64,000 bases of DNA from Lutraria lutraria. Taxonomy: Eukaryota; Mollusca; Bivalvia; Venerida; Mactridae. Of this stretch, positions 33,312 to 46,353 are shown piece after piece. The DNA is taken from contig OZ026848.1 in NCBI GenBank assembly GCA_964023205.1, forward strand, positions 27,515,912-27,579,911, given 5' to 3'. The position numbers were made by a program, and so were the translations under genes. The notes beneath the pieces are model-generated. The model worked only from the letters and a program-made list of their open reading frames with translations. It had not been told where the DNA came from and did not search any database. Each line of letters starts with the position of its first letter. The first letter of the stretch is position 1.

Positions 33312-36055
33312 CTTAAAAATCGCGCTGATGGTAAGCAATAATTTTTGACATTTTTATTTATTAGAAATAATTATTTAAAAGGCACGGTAATGCAGAAACG
33401 TTTTTAATGCATTTGAAATTTTAACTCGTGTTGTTGTTGTTAACTAATCTGTATTTTAGATATTTACCTTCAACACTTGACAATTCCTAAAATAATCAAT
33501 CAACAAGGACACAATGATTTTATTTACAAACATGAGGTAGCTTGATTATAAAGTTAAAATAATCATGGTACCTTAGCTAAGATAAATGTCTTTGAGACGA
33601 TCCTTATAACTTAAAACTCTGAGAGATGTAAATGAAATGTCCCCTAGATGTTTTTTCTTACATATCCAAGACGTGTTTTCGCAAATAGAAACTGCATTAC
33701 AACCCTTGACAAAGCTAGATTTTACTACATGTATTTGTAACAAATGCTGTTAAATGGAGTTTCTCAATTTTGGAAAATAAAAATGAACATTGAATCTAGT
33801 CAATTTAATGTCTTAATGTCAGTTTTCCCAGCTCGGCATTGGTGAGTATTTGTCTTTTTCCTTAAAAGTGCAAGACAGACAAAATATGACAAATACCTTA
33901 TTTCTGTAATACAAGTAGTGGCGGAAAGTCATTTAAATAAGTTTATTTCAGTAAATCCATTAAGCTTTGCGGCACATGATAACATAATACTTTATAAACA
34001 GATCAAAATGTCAAAACTGTGTACATGCACATGTTTTAGTTATCGTTCATATTTTGAAAAAATTCATAGGACAAGAAATTAGCGCAAGTTGTAAATACAT
34101 GATATAGAATTTTTAAAATGTCTAATTACGAATGTATCCATGACCGAGTAGCCTGTTGTTTTATTGTTCAAGTTGGACAATCGAATTGTCAATATTGTCG
34201 GAAACCTTTTCGCGTTATATAAATATAAAGTTGATTGAATTAAGGACTCGTGTTAATTGCTCGGTTTATTCAAACAGGATTGATGGCACTCTTGGGTCTG
34301 GGAATAACGTTCCGTGCATTACGATAATTATAAAACTAAGCAGCCATCACTCGAATGAATCGGACACAGTAATATGTTTCAATAATTGTGAATAGACACG
34401 TTTTATAAAAAAAATATCTACAATTTTCGATCAGTCATTTCCAACGCAGTTAATGTGGTCCAATTTCATGGATTTGCATGTGCCCTATTCATGTTTTTAT
34501 TCATTTTTTTTCCAAAATGTCAAATTTAACCAGCGCTACCTTGGTATTTTTTGTAGCGTTCTTAATGATTTTTTTATCAAATAAAATAAAAAAGACCTTA
34601 TATTGTACAGACCTTTTCTAGTTTTTTTTCAAAAATTTGGGAACAATATGACAATGAAATCGATTACTGTATTTAACGCATTCCTCTTAAATAGTTGATT
34701 TTCAGTAATTAAGGTAAAATAACAAATATCTTTTTCATTTAAACGTGAACAATATTGCTTATTTGTAAAGATGTGCAATCTGCTAATTATTACATAAAGT
34801 AATCAATGATAAATACAAATCATGAAGGAAATAGAACATCTGTATTTGATATTTTATGTTATTTAATAAAAAGTAGTTTTATAATGTGTTGAAAACAACA
34901 ACGATTGATTTTAGCTTATGAATTTCTGAAAAGTACCAAATTTTTAATTGCTGTTTAATATCATTGTAAGAGCAGTCTTCATATAAGCCCGACGTGACTT
35001 TTATCTTTTTTACAAAAATACCACTTCCTAGTAGCAGTTAACGATGCAATATTGAATTGACTTACCAATACTGTTATCAATATTTTATTCCACAGAAATT
35101 GCACAATCAGAGTAAAACACCAACGTTTATATTCCTGCCAATATACTTCAATTAAAAATGTCGAAGCTCGAGAGGTAAGTGAATTAATGCGCTCACAAAA
35201 TAGAATGTATCATTTAGGTCATTGTGCGCCCGTTGCTGTCTCCATAAGTCGATATTTCATGTGAAAATTTATCGCATTTTAGTGTTAAAATCCTGTTTCG
35301 TTCAGAGTCACTTGAACCAGAGGAAGTGAAACTTTGGTCAAATCAATTTTTAAAAAATATACTCTTCGTTAAACTGATATATCACATCAACGCTGGCGTT
35401 GAAAATTAATCAATATGTCGCTTTCAACATATTCTGACTGTCTTGTTTCTAATTAATTCCACTAGATATGTATTAAAAAATATTAAAACTGAGAATTAAT
35501 AATCGCCGTAGTATCGAATTAATCTCGATGTTGATCGACGGAATAGTTTTGAAGAACAAAATCTGCCAACAGAACAGGTTAATGTTAAGTTTTCTGGTAT
35601 CATGGAGTAGTCCTCAGTAACGGACTGAAAGAAAAACCAATAACATCTGGCCGATACTACGTGGTTATATACCACAGCTTATTCAGAAATACTGCATTTG
35701 ATGGATGTTACAAAGTGTAGTATATCATAGTTAACTAACAATAGTTCCTGTAGATGTCTGCGATCCTTGATTTATGAATTACTACTATAAATTTTCTCAC
35801 ATGATATATTAACTTTGATTCGAACAAATATCCTTAAATTACCGTGTCGGCAAATTTTAGTTAATGTATATGAAATTATATAAATATAAACGATACGCTC
35901 GTCGAATATAAATATGAGCCGAACAAAAAGGTACAAATTCGATTTGGATATGAAAATCATGGTTGACTGTACAATATGTAATTGAATAATTCACGAAAAC
36001 GTTACTTATAAGAATTGCATTTATTGTTATTACGTGCATCTATTGTTTAGCAGTC
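33312..36055. other. long AT-rich stretch without recognisable genes
   Basis: Short frames (34156-34395 +, 35772-36039 -) lack motifs. T- and A-rich runs dominate 34430-35000. Confidence 0.4.
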
Positions 36056-36326
36056 TATTTGACAGCTTTAGTTATCAGAGGTACACCCAATAGAAAGGGG
36101 ACTGAACCGAGCATATAATTCCCTACTCTTATTTCATTGTGTACGGTGTGAAGCACCAGTGCACGTCTCAGTCGTTTCCAGTGATTTTCTAAATACAATA
36201 CTTGATTCGGTGGTTTGGATAGGAACATTAAAAAAGCGTCCATGAATTATCGAAAGACGAAGCCGAGATTCATACCGACGACCTTTCATTCAGTAATCTA
36301 GCGCGTAACCGCCTGTCCACCGATCA
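36056..36326 (-). mobile_element. family A SINE, worn full-length copy
   Basis: The head is at the right: CGGTGGACAGGCGGTTACGC on minus, with a degenerate B-box (GGTATGAATCTCGG). The middle matches GGTGGTTTGGATAGGAAC. The left part reaches the AGCTGT-containing 3' domain. Confidence 0.6.
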
Positions 36327-36958
36327 ACCCCAGTTATTAAGTAGAATTATAAGAACTCACAAACAGTAAAAAAAGTACATTTTCTAATTTCGACAGTTTT
36401 TATAAAACTGAAGCTGTAATAACTTCTGTTCAGCAAATTTCATACAAATAAACAAAAACAACAAAAATTATTCAAATTTCAGACATAAAAAAATCTGCGA
36501 CTATTATACTCCAGCCTTCGTAAATGATGCTAATAACAAGTAAAAAAAAACGGCGCCAAATTTTAATAATCTTTGTACAAAATCAATTACGAGCAAAAAA
36601 AGGGCATTATGTAATCAGATATACATAAAGAAAATAACACTTATTATGTTGATATTACCGTTTGTGGCAACGTCGAGGCTTTTAAACATAATATTATATC
36701 GTATGTATCAGGTAACACAATACCGCTGAGTTGCAATAATAAAGGTATGTAACAAGATCAGGCGCGAATCATCTTGAAACCATAAGTTTATTCATTCTAA
36801 GGCGGCATTATATGCACGATATTGGCCAATATACAGATGTAAATTGATTGGAACAACACAATGTTTGTATGGTTATGAATTTTCTCGAGCTGAAATATTC
36901 GCAAATTAGAACACTCGCGAAAAGATGCGAACTTCACCACTTTTGATTGTTTGTTTGA
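36327..36958. other. no gene or repeat recognised
   Basis: A-rich runs, with no long frames. Confidence 0.4.
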
Positions 36959-37187
36959 GTTTTACGCCCATTTTCAACAGTCAGAGCCATATGAGGCAGA
37001 CAGTTCACCTAACCATCGTTCCTGGGAAGAACCAGTACTAGACTCCCATCATCCGTAAGCAACTGCCTACTTTCTCACATAAAGAGACATGGTCGGTAGC
37101 TGGGCTCGAACCCACAACCCTCTATCAGTGATAGGTTACACTGATTTGAAATCAGCTACCTTTAACCACTCGACCATGGAGGCGGGT
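36959..37187 (-). mobile_element. tRNA-headed SINE, family B, copy 2
   Basis: Minus-strand head: CCTCCATGGTCGAGTGG (A-box), anticodon arm GCTGATTTCAAATCAG (5-bp stem, loop TTTCAAA, anticodon TCA), a long variable arm, and B-box GGGTTCGAGCCC. Tail: CTCATATGGCTCTGACTG, then TGAAAATGGGCGTAAAAC and a short CAAA-type tail at 36946-36958. Confidence 0.82.
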
Positions 37188-40100
37188 TTTCAAAATTTTA
37201 TTGTAGAAAGTTTTTCAGATAGTGAAAGTTTACATCCACCAGGATAATTAATCCTGAAACCGCACATGATTAATTTTTAAACCTAGAAAGAAACTTTGAA
37301 AGTCACAATATGGAAATGAGCGATGCTTGTAGATAACTTATTCCTAAATAATACATAGTGAGGGATCTCAAACATGACACTACCCACATAGGGCTGTCAA
37401 CAGAGCAGATACAAGGCACGGAAGACAAAGACATGGGCAGACAAAATGTTTCTAGAAATGAACATATTATTTCTGGTAAGCGTAGAAAAATGAAATAAAC
37501 GTAAGCTATTATATCTATTATCTAATAGAAATTGGCAAACGATCCGTAGCGATTATTCACTGAAGCCTTTAAATGACTTGTGAGTTTTCTTGGTCAACGT
37601 TTGATGTTCATTTTATTCAAATGTCAGTAATTTTAATAACGTTCTTGAATGACCCACAATTAAAATTCTCACTTGAAATACCAAACGGCTTAAAACACAA
37701 TCATATGATAAAAAATGAAATAGAGAGCGCTTTAAAAATAGGGATTTAAAGAGAAAAAAAATAGATCCAAATTTGTGAGAACAAAAAGCTTTATAAAAAG
37801 ATGCATTTAGAATAACATGTTCAAGAGAATGAGAAAAACAATGAGTCGTTTTTAACAGACCACATGAAAATAAGTACCATAATTTATGCGTTTGTTTATA
37901 AATATGAGAATTGTTATAGCTCGTCCATGTGCTTTAAGTCGTGACGGAAGAATACCGAGACTAAATCAACTGGGTACATTATAGTTATTGAGCCTGTTAA
38001 ATTCATCTTATCAATATGTTTTAGTCAGATTTGTTCCGCCTATTCATATCCCCTATTTGACTTAGTGAATCATTCCGAATAATTTCGTCATGGTTGAACA
38101 AAACATGGTTAAGCTATAAGCGGTCTTGCATCTGAAAGACAGTGTTGCAGTTAATTTCAATCACGGTGAAACTTAATTTAGTGACTATATACAAACACGT
38201 ATGTATACCACACTAAATCGAACTTTTCTGACTAACTGCCTATATTTCTTTTATACAATACAACCTATGTAGAGCAAGACCCTGTGAGAGTTGGAATTAT
38301 TGGTTGTTTTTTAGAGGATGATGTTCTTCAGAGGTTAAATTTATTGTAAATATCACCTTAGGGAAATTGTGAAGGTGTTGTTATAGAGAGGTTGTCGCTC
38401 TACAGAGGGCCGCTCTGGAGAGGTTGTGCTGTAGTTAAAATTGATAGTGAGATCATCTCAACTAATGTTGATAACCATCTAAGTGTGACCCCTAAGGCTG
38501 TTTGTAATTTCAAGGTTTTACTCCAAATTGGTCGTATTCTCACGAGACATATCTATGGCACTCTCTTTGATTGATACTATTAGATTAAAGTCAGTACTTT
38601 CATGAAATTGATATAAACGATGGACCTGTTCGCAGGTAATGTCAATCTGACAGTTTCATTGTAATTCCCGGTAGTTCCAAACACATAACTGATAAACATA
38701 GACATTAATAACATCTACCAAAACGTTAATCATACTGCTGAATATTGGTTTATACTATACTCGGCACTCTATATCGCTCACTTACTAAGGCTGCCAATCG
38801 TCTATTACATGTTTGTACATTACAATGCTCTATATTGTCATATTGACATTTGGCAAAGATATTTGAGACTATATATGATATGTTTGTTTTTGTTTGAATC
38901 AAACTGTATTCACTAAATCATCCATTTAACCGTTCATATATTTCTAGGTTAAATGTTATTTTGCTTGTTTTGAGAAGGAATAGTTGAAAAATGAGACAAA
39001 TACTTTGTACTTTTACTTACTATGTGTTTACCATCTTTAGATAAAGATATCATTAGCAGTCGTATTGATGACTTCAGATATATACTAATGCTTTAGTATT
39101 ATCTTTAAAATCATCATGAACAAAGAGCAGAACATCTGCAAACACCTGATGTTTTTTCTACGAGATACTAAGATACAAAATACTTATTTCCCTTAGTCTC
39201 ACCAACCAAAATAAACCTCCAACATACTCTTATAAAGATGAACGTATAATGTATTATATCAGCTACACGTAAAACGACATAAAGATCAGACCAATTTAAA
39301 CTAGACCAATCAGTGACTTATCAGAATCTATTTCTCGTGGACGGAAACCTATTTTCCGGTCTTGCTTTTTGTGGTAACAACTTAATGGAACAATGTATCT
39401 GGTACATTTTACGGAGCACAATTAATGAATGAGGCTGTCCGATAAAGGTTATTTAGCCTAAAACTTACATACAATTTTTTATTCAGGAAGCACATTCAAC
39501 GACCTATGTACGGTGATTACCCAAGAAAGAGATAAACTTTGAAGGCGTAAGAGCGTACGAAATAAAGTCATCGCCTGGGACACTTCTCAACCAAGGTTGA
39601 TCGACCAAGAAGATGTTAGTTTTATTTCCCCGGGGTAAGTGGGAGGTTCGACCAACACACTTATTTAGATAACTTGTATCTTTGCAACAGGCCGTTCCAA
39701 GACTGCACCACCAGAGTAACCTTAATACTCAGACATGTTGGATTTGGTTTTGGGTTTGTGATTTTTGGATGAAGGTAGTATTTTGGGGGAAATTATTTTT
39801 CAATATCTTTATTTATCTCTTTCTGTTAAAGGTTCACGTATAATTGTAACAAAACACAATGATCTTCTAAAAGAATGCCTCAGATCACTCTCGAAGGAAG
39901 AGATATCTTTTACAGATGCACATGTATACGTAAAACAGAGGTCGCCCAGACTGTAAGTCAAGTCTATAGAAACACATAGCATTGCCATTTTTCAATAGCG
40001 CTGAACGAATGTGCTAAAAATAAGGCGTGAAACAATTTTAATGGCATATTTAACAAGGCGTGTTACAATAATTTAAAATTTATAATCCATATTATTCAAT

Positions 40101-40582
40101 ATAGGATTGCCACTATGTGACTAATCAAGCGTTAGATTATCACTAAATCATGTTGTTATAGACTCCATTAGGAATATATTTGCCGTCATAGACACAAGTT
40201 GTATAAAAACTCCCATCAAATGAATTAATGTAAAACTAATACTGTCGCATTTTTTTGTGTTTTGTCACAAAAATTACAACAAACAAAACACGTAACCGTC
40301 TCAGACATACAAGTTATGTTTGAATTTACTTTGGTTATTTGTTGTTTATGTTTTATTAACTGGAATATTAATGTCTAGAATTAAGCAAAAAGTCAGTCAA
40401 ATAATGAAATTACGGTATCTTGTGTTTTTGTAATTTTGTAATAAATAATATCTTAATATATAATTTGAATACTAGTAGTCCGCCCGTCCGTCCGTGGTTT
40501 ACTTATCTGTTCGTTCGGTTTTAATCGAAACTGTAAATTATATCAGACTCTATGTTTAAAGCACGATTGTTTTGTTTCTACA
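37188..40582. other. long stretch without recognisable genes
   Basis: Short frames only (38392-38574 and 39765-39956, +). An ATG frame near 37906-37986 gives a 26-residue peptide with no match. A CCGTCCGTCCGT simple-repeat patch lies at 40484-40495. Confidence 0.35.
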
Positions 40583-41069
40583 TACAGTAAAACCTGTGAA
40601 CCAAAACCACCCTTGGGAGAGAAATAATGTGGTCTTTATTGACAGGTGGCCTTTATTGACAGGTGACCTTTATTGACAGGTCGTCTTTATTGACAGGTGG
40701 CCTTTATTGACAGGTTGCCTTTATTGACAGGTGGCCTTTATTGACAGGTTGCCTTTATTGACAGGTGGTCTTTATTGACATGTCGTCTTTATTGACAGGT
40801 GGCCTTTATTGACAGGTTGCCTTTATTGACAGGTCGTCTTTATTGACAGGTGGCCTTTATTGACAGGTTGCCTTTATTGACAGGTTGCCTTTATTGACAG
40901 GTGGTCTTTATTGACAGGTGACCTTTATTGACAGGTGACCTTTATTGACAAGTGGTCTTTATTGACAGGTAATTTTGTTAATAAATAATGAATGACGGAT
41001 TAAAAAACAGGCTTTGATTCACAGGGTGGCCTTTAGTTGGAGATGGGTGCTAATACAAGTTAGACTGCA
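40583..41069. mobile_element. TACAGT-type MITE, copy 2, expanded by an internal minisatellite
   Basis: Left end TACAGTAAAACCTGTGAACC; right end ACAAGTTAGACTGCA (reverse complement TGCAGTCTAACTTGT). Between them the inner GGTGGCCTTTATTGACA block has expanded to 20 copies, so this copy is about 490 bp against about 175 bp for its relatives. Confidence 0.7.
40629..40970 (+). repeat. 17-bp minisatellite, 20 copies
   Basis: The unit is GTGGCCTTTATTGACAG, with GTCGTC, GTTGCC, GTGACC and GTGGTC variants in its first six bases, while CTTTATTGACAG hardly changes. 342 bp divides almost exactly into 20 units. Confidence 0.92.
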
Positions 41070-41863
41070 TTAACCTAAAAAATCAATTTTAAATATCTTT
41101 AATACTTGGGCAAACTTCTTGTAGGATATTCGCTTATGTTGTATATAGGAGCGAATGTAATTCATGGGATAGTCACTTTTTTGAAACACTTTCTCCAACA
41201 CACAGAGGAAATCAATTCGTTGCTCCAGGCTGTCACTAGATTCTCAATGGGACCGTGTCTACTAACAGCAGAATTGTCAGACACTTGATATTTTGTCGAG
41301 AGCGCTATAGATTAATTAGAAACTTTATTTATGATATTTGCTACTTAATTTCTCAACATAAACCAGTGATCAATGGTTTATAAATTACCCTTATTGCAAG
41401 TCACTTAAGAATTGATGCGGGATTACCTTCAAATATTTATTCAGCTTAAATAAAACAGATTACTGTTGATTTGGTTTGCATCATTCATTCGCCGGCTTCC
41501 TGTTTATCTAATTCATTATTTACTTTGTAAACACGTATATTTCGTCTAAACGTTACTTTTGCTGGACAGTTTCAATAGAATGTTGTCACATTTTATGCCC
41601 CTGTATAGTCAGTCTGTTTGTACCAAACTTTAACCTTGCGCGATACATCGTCTCGTGGTGGTTAACCATTGTGGTAAGTCTCTTAAAAATCATCCAATGA
41701 ATGACGAAGTTACAGCCCGGACTAGTTTCGGGACCGACCGACCGACCGACAGAGAGACCGACCGACAGATAAAGTGACTCCATTGTAGCCTCCACATTCT
41801 AGTAGGTGTATAATAATCGTCAATTTATAATATATCATATTTAACAACTTATTTAGTGAATAG
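41070..41863. other. no gene recognised; GACC microsatellite
   Basis: GACCGACCGACCGACAG repeats lie at about 41733-41772. They lie inside a longer segment with a 69-codon frame that has no motif. Confidence 0.4.
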
Positions 41864-41958
41864 ATAGTCAAACTTATGTTAAGGGACACCTCCGTAAAAA
41901 GACCATCCAAATAATAAAGGTCATTGCAATGGGTGGCCTTGGTTCAAAGGTTTCACTT
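41864..41958. mobile_element. TACAGT-type MITE, internally deleted copy
   Basis: Left end ATAGTCAAACTTATGTTAAG, then GACACCTCCG as in 51764. Right end GGTGGCCTTGGTTCAAAGG, then TTTCACTTA. The middle is shortened to 95 bp overall. Confidence 0.5.
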
Positions 41959-43000
41959 AATGAACCATTTTATCAATTCATACATACACATGTATGGACC
42001 GACGTTCAGTAGAAGATGTACTAGAAGGTAGAATTAAAATGAAATAATGAGAGAAAGCACTTGACTTTAAATCAGAAATAACTTAGAAATTGAATGAGAC
42101 TTTTTCAACAGCTTTGTCTTAACTACGCAGACGATATTTCAATTATATACACAATGTTGCATTTGCCTCCCTAGACATATTGCGTTGGCACCCACTAGCC
42201 ATTAATCAGACTTTGAAAGCAATCACCTTTGTAGATGAAGAATTAAGCCAATGAGAAATGTCATAAAACGCATTTAATCAACTTTGAACAATCAGGCATT
42301 CATCTTACAAAGAATTACGTAGTTAAGGAACAGCGAGATTTACCTAAAGCGTATATTTGATATTTGTGTTTCTGCTGTAGTTCATAAAACTGATTGAATC
42401 ACTGGAAACAAATTTGTAGCAAATTTGTATGGAGATGAAACGTGTATGAAATTATGTTTTAATATAAGAAGTAATTGGATTAATTCAGCAAGACTTGTAA
42501 CTTTGACAGAATATCTGAAACACATGCAGGATGAAACACCTTAGCGGAGTTCATTTTTGTCCCAAACTTCTAGCCACCTTTTATAATTTAAACTGCAAAA
42601 TGATGCTAAAGCAGCTCCAGTTATGTAACAAAATGATGCAAGCAAGCAAGTCAAAACAAAAGGCTACAAGCACACTATCGATCGTACATAGAAGGCTTAA
42701 GGGCTTACTCGAATTAGAACCGGCTTATTTGATAATCACTTAGTCTTCAATGTTTTCCAAGAAGCAATAGCAATCCCTGATTCACGGTACAAAGTTATAT
42801 ACAAACATGACGAAACTACGTAGACTAGTAGTCAGTTGAGTCTTCGTATAGATTGTATAAAGTTCGAACTTAAAAAAGTAACACCGCTAGTTTGCCTAGT
42901 CTTGAGTTTAGCCAGTAATCAGAAATCGAAATCTGGCAAATGTCAGCTAAAAATGTAAAACAAATATAACATATATTTATTTTTTTATTTCTTATTATCA
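41959..43000. other. no gene recognised
   Basis: The 70-codon frame 42531-42743 (+) has no motif. Confidence 0.4.
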
Positions 43001-43025
43001 CTGACGAAGGCTTATCAGCCGAAAC
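43001..43025 (+). ncRNA. possible hammerhead-ribozyme-like core
   Basis: CTGACGA (43001-43007) and GAAAC (43021-43025) flank a 4-bp stem GGCT/AGCC with loop TATC. CUGANGA ... GAAA is the invariant hammerhead core. There is one unpaired A before stem II, and no convincing stem III or UH cleavage site follows. It may be a relic from the end of a Penelope-like or similar retroelement, or chance. Confidence 0.2.
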
Positions 43026-44349
43026 TTTTAAAACATAATTAAGAATCTAAATGTGTTAGTGTGACATTATTATTATTATATATTTAGCTAGTAATAAAAG
43101 TTTTTTGTTTAGTAAATAAATAATTGTGAACAAAATCTACTGCACGTCAACTCTTGTCTATCACAGGTACGATTAATATTGAATAATGGCAATGATGACA
43201 TTTTGCAGATTCGGGAACCACCACGATGACTTTCAAATCAATCCAACACATTCCAAAGACAAATTGCTATTATAAATAATGAAAATAATCTTTAAACTTT
43301 GTTTATAATTTGCAGGAACTTTCTGATAAGGTTTTCTATCTACTTTCATTAATCTTTCCGCCAGCATAAAATCCTGATATCTGCCCAGAATTCTCAATTT
43401 GAATATTGCAGTAACATATTGCTTTCTAGATGCACTGTAAGAAAAACATCGCCGTTCATTAGCTCTTGGAGGAGACTTCTGAACTTGCTGAAAGAATCTG
43501 TTAGACTTAATCGCGCGCATAGTTTGGTACATACACGAGTTTGAACGTCAGTAATCCATCCACTACATTTTGCGATTTTATTCCGAAAGTGTGAAGTTTT
43601 TCTAGTAATTCCTCCCCCTGTTTAAAATTATGACGACTGAACGACTGATATATTTAGTTAAATGTATTTCTTTGGATAAGCATGAACAACAACATCCGGG
43701 TATATGAATCCTGTAAATGGTTATAAGATATGCATTTAGCAACCTGATGGACCGTCATGACAGCCACACACTCTGTTCCATTGCAGCAATACATTAAGAC
43801 CACACGTCATATCAGATCAGACACGCATACATCAGCAGGAGCTAGCCAAGTGGAACAGCATTAATGAAACTTTATTGTTACGTTCAAAAACTGTTTAGAG
43901 AACACAAAAAAGAAATAAATGCGCATTTGGATATCGACCAAGCGCTTGAATAGAAAACTGATTAGTTTGTAAGTTATATCATACCAAATGAACATCTTTA
44001 CAATCCTACACATTCCTCTGAAGATATTTTGTAGACATTGACGAACCGGCTGAATAAATCTTATCAATCAAAAGATATCAAACAACGCTAGAAGCACTAG
44101 TTAGTCTCACGCAATGCACTTCCATCACGCATCAGACAATACAAGTACTGTAAAACAAGAAAGTTTGTTTAAACCTCTTCAGTGTTAGAATCCGTCTAAA
44201 TACAACGTTCCCTTGTCGTCGAACCATTTTATTTCAATTTTAAATTGAGACCACTTACTAGTAGAAATAAGGCCCTTTCCTTTTGTCCCAAAAATGTTTT
44301 TTAGAATTGATGGTTGATTACACTGTCCATATTTATGACGACAAATAAA
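43026..44349. other. no gene recognised
   Basis: The 99-codon frame 43532-43233 (-) includes TTTTTCTTACAG, a decent acceptor-like tract, but the peptide matches nothing known to me. Confidence 0.35.
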
Positions 44350-44447
44350 GCACCGACACATGCCCCACCCGTTTTCCTCTGATCATCAAAACATAGTAAT
44401 GGGTTCGGTTATTTGGATTGGGACACTGAAAGAAAAATGTGTCCCTG
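44350..44447 (-). mobile_element. family A SINE fragment interrupted by a foldback element
   Basis: Plus-strand landmarks are GCACCGACACATGCCCC, GGTTCGGTTATTTGGATTGG and GACACTGAAAG, as in 36056 and 20830. The SINE stops where the 44448 element begins and its head is not found beyond it. Confidence 0.55.
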
Positions 44448-44553
44448 ATAATGGCTGATTTCAGCAATTTTGTGTTTTCGTACCCCCCCCCTCCCCCCAA
44501 ATCCGAAGGTACGACGACACGAACACATGGAATGGCAGAAATCAGCCAGTATA
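44448..44553. mobile_element. 106-bp foldback element related to 28883-29566
   Basis: Left end TGGCTGATTTCAGCAATTTT (from 44452) and right end AAATCAGCCA (44539-44548). The arms continue with TGTTTTCGTAC and GTACGACGACACGAACA, separated by a C-rich spacer (CCCCCCCCCTCCCCCC). It shares TGGCTGATTT and CGTA-type subterminal sequence with the large palindrome. No target duplication is evident. Confidence 0.7.
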
Positions 44554-45731
44554 CATTATAACAACATACTGTTCTAAGAGAAGGAATCTGTCGCAATTAC
44601 TTGTTTCCGTGTGTATGTTTGTCTGTTCTATGCTGTTGGCTACATTAGGATTTTTTGAGACTCACGTGTTCGTTGGGATTCTACCTATGGGTGGTATTCT
44701 GAGAGGTTTTAAATGTGTTGCATGCGACAGTGACAGTGATAAACCGAATTTGCATAAGACTGCATTGCACATTCAATAAATAAAAGGAATCGGAATGCAT
44801 TACAAAAACAATAAGAGTAGTAAAAACATAATGCACTTGGAAACCGTCAGATTGATATGTAGAACGCTATATAAGGATGGTTGGATGGCGTGACTTTGTA
44901 TTAAACCCAGTCCCACTTCACTCAAAGGTGATTTTTATCATAGACACATTCGTGGTAGATATAACATTAGAGCTGTTTCTGACATACCGCAGAATTTCGT
45001 GCCGCTGTGACAATCAATTCACCGTTTCGTTTGTTTTTCTATCGCTTGCAGACCGTAATAAAATCAAATAACAGCGTGACGGCCATTAGCTATTGCATAC
45101 TCCATCAAAGAACTTCTGTATATAATAAAGGTTCAAGTGAGATAAACAACATATGACAGTTGTCTAGGGAAAGTGTCCGTTAGTGCTTTTAGTAGTTTCG
45201 TTGAACGGCAAACATTAATTTTCAAAATATATTACGCTCAGGGCTTTTATTCACAAAGGATGTAATATTAAATATTCATTCGTTGTAAAAAGGCTTTTAA
45301 GCAATCTTTTCAGTGACCGTTACCTTATCTGATATATGAACGTAAGACAGCAGCACAATGGAAATCATTGTTGGAGTAAAGATTTATTTTCTTTATTTAC
45401 GATCTAATCGTTAATCAATGTTAAAGTAACTTGATTCAGTCTCTCAGTACTTTTATCCATAATAATAATGAATGTGTGGCTATATAGTGAACAGTCTGAA
45501 TATAAATAGTTTATTTCAAATTTCAGTAAGACATAGGCCCATGTGCAACCAAATGTTTTAAGATCATATTGTACTGTTTAATCATTGGGTGTACACTATC
45601 CATGACTGACCAGTAAATAGCCATCAATAATTCAGTATGCGGGAATAATTGGTGTCAGTTAGTTATAATTACAGGATAATCATATTTTTATCATCCTTTT
45701 TGTATGAAATGTGCATTATTGTTACACATTT
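44554..45731. other. no gene or repeat recognised
   Basis: Searched by eye for the missing TIR of the adjoining transposon copy; none found. Confidence 0.4.
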
Positions 45732-46353
45732 AACAAGCGGTGTTGTGAGAATAGCACGTAGTCGTATTTACAAACGGTGTCGTAAGAAAAACACATCGTT
45801 TTATTTACAAGCGGTGTCGTAAGAATAACATGTTGTTTTATCTGCAAGCGGTGTCGTGAGAATAGCACGTTGTTTTATTTACAAGCGTGGTCGTGAGAAT
45901 AGCACATAGTCGTATTTACAATCGATGTCGTAAGAATAACATGTCGTTTTATTTTACAAGCGGTGTTGTGAGAATAACACGTTGTTTTATTCACCAGCGG
46001 TGTCGCAAGAAAAACACGTTGTCTTATTTACAAGCGGTGCCGTAAGAATAAATCGTCGTTTCTTTTGCAAACGGTGTCTTGAGAAAAACACGTTGTTTTA
46101 TTTATAAGCGGTGTTGTGAGAATAGCATGTCGTTTTATTTACTAGCGGTGTCATAAGAATAACACGTCGTTTTATTTACAAGTGGTGTAATAAGAATAAT
46201 AACGTCGTTTTATTTACCAGCGGTGTTGTAAGAATAACATGTCGTTTTATTTACAAGCGGTGTCGTGAGAATAACACATTGTTTTATCTGCATTACGGTG
46301 CCGTAAGAATCGGACGTCGTTTGATTTACAAACGGTGTCGTGAGAATAGCACG
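45732..46353 (-). repeat. diverged 37-bp satellite array, about 17 units
   Basis: The plus-strand unit is GTGTCGTAAGAATAACA followed by (C/T)GTCGTTTTATTTACAAGCG, the reverse complement of the array at 4579-5831. Units vary at many positions, unlike copy 1. Confidence 0.88.

Noticed and set aside
43233..43532. 99-codon frame (-) with an internal TTTTTCTTACAG acceptor-like tract
   Set aside because: The peptide on either side of the tract is not recognisable and no matching donor was found.
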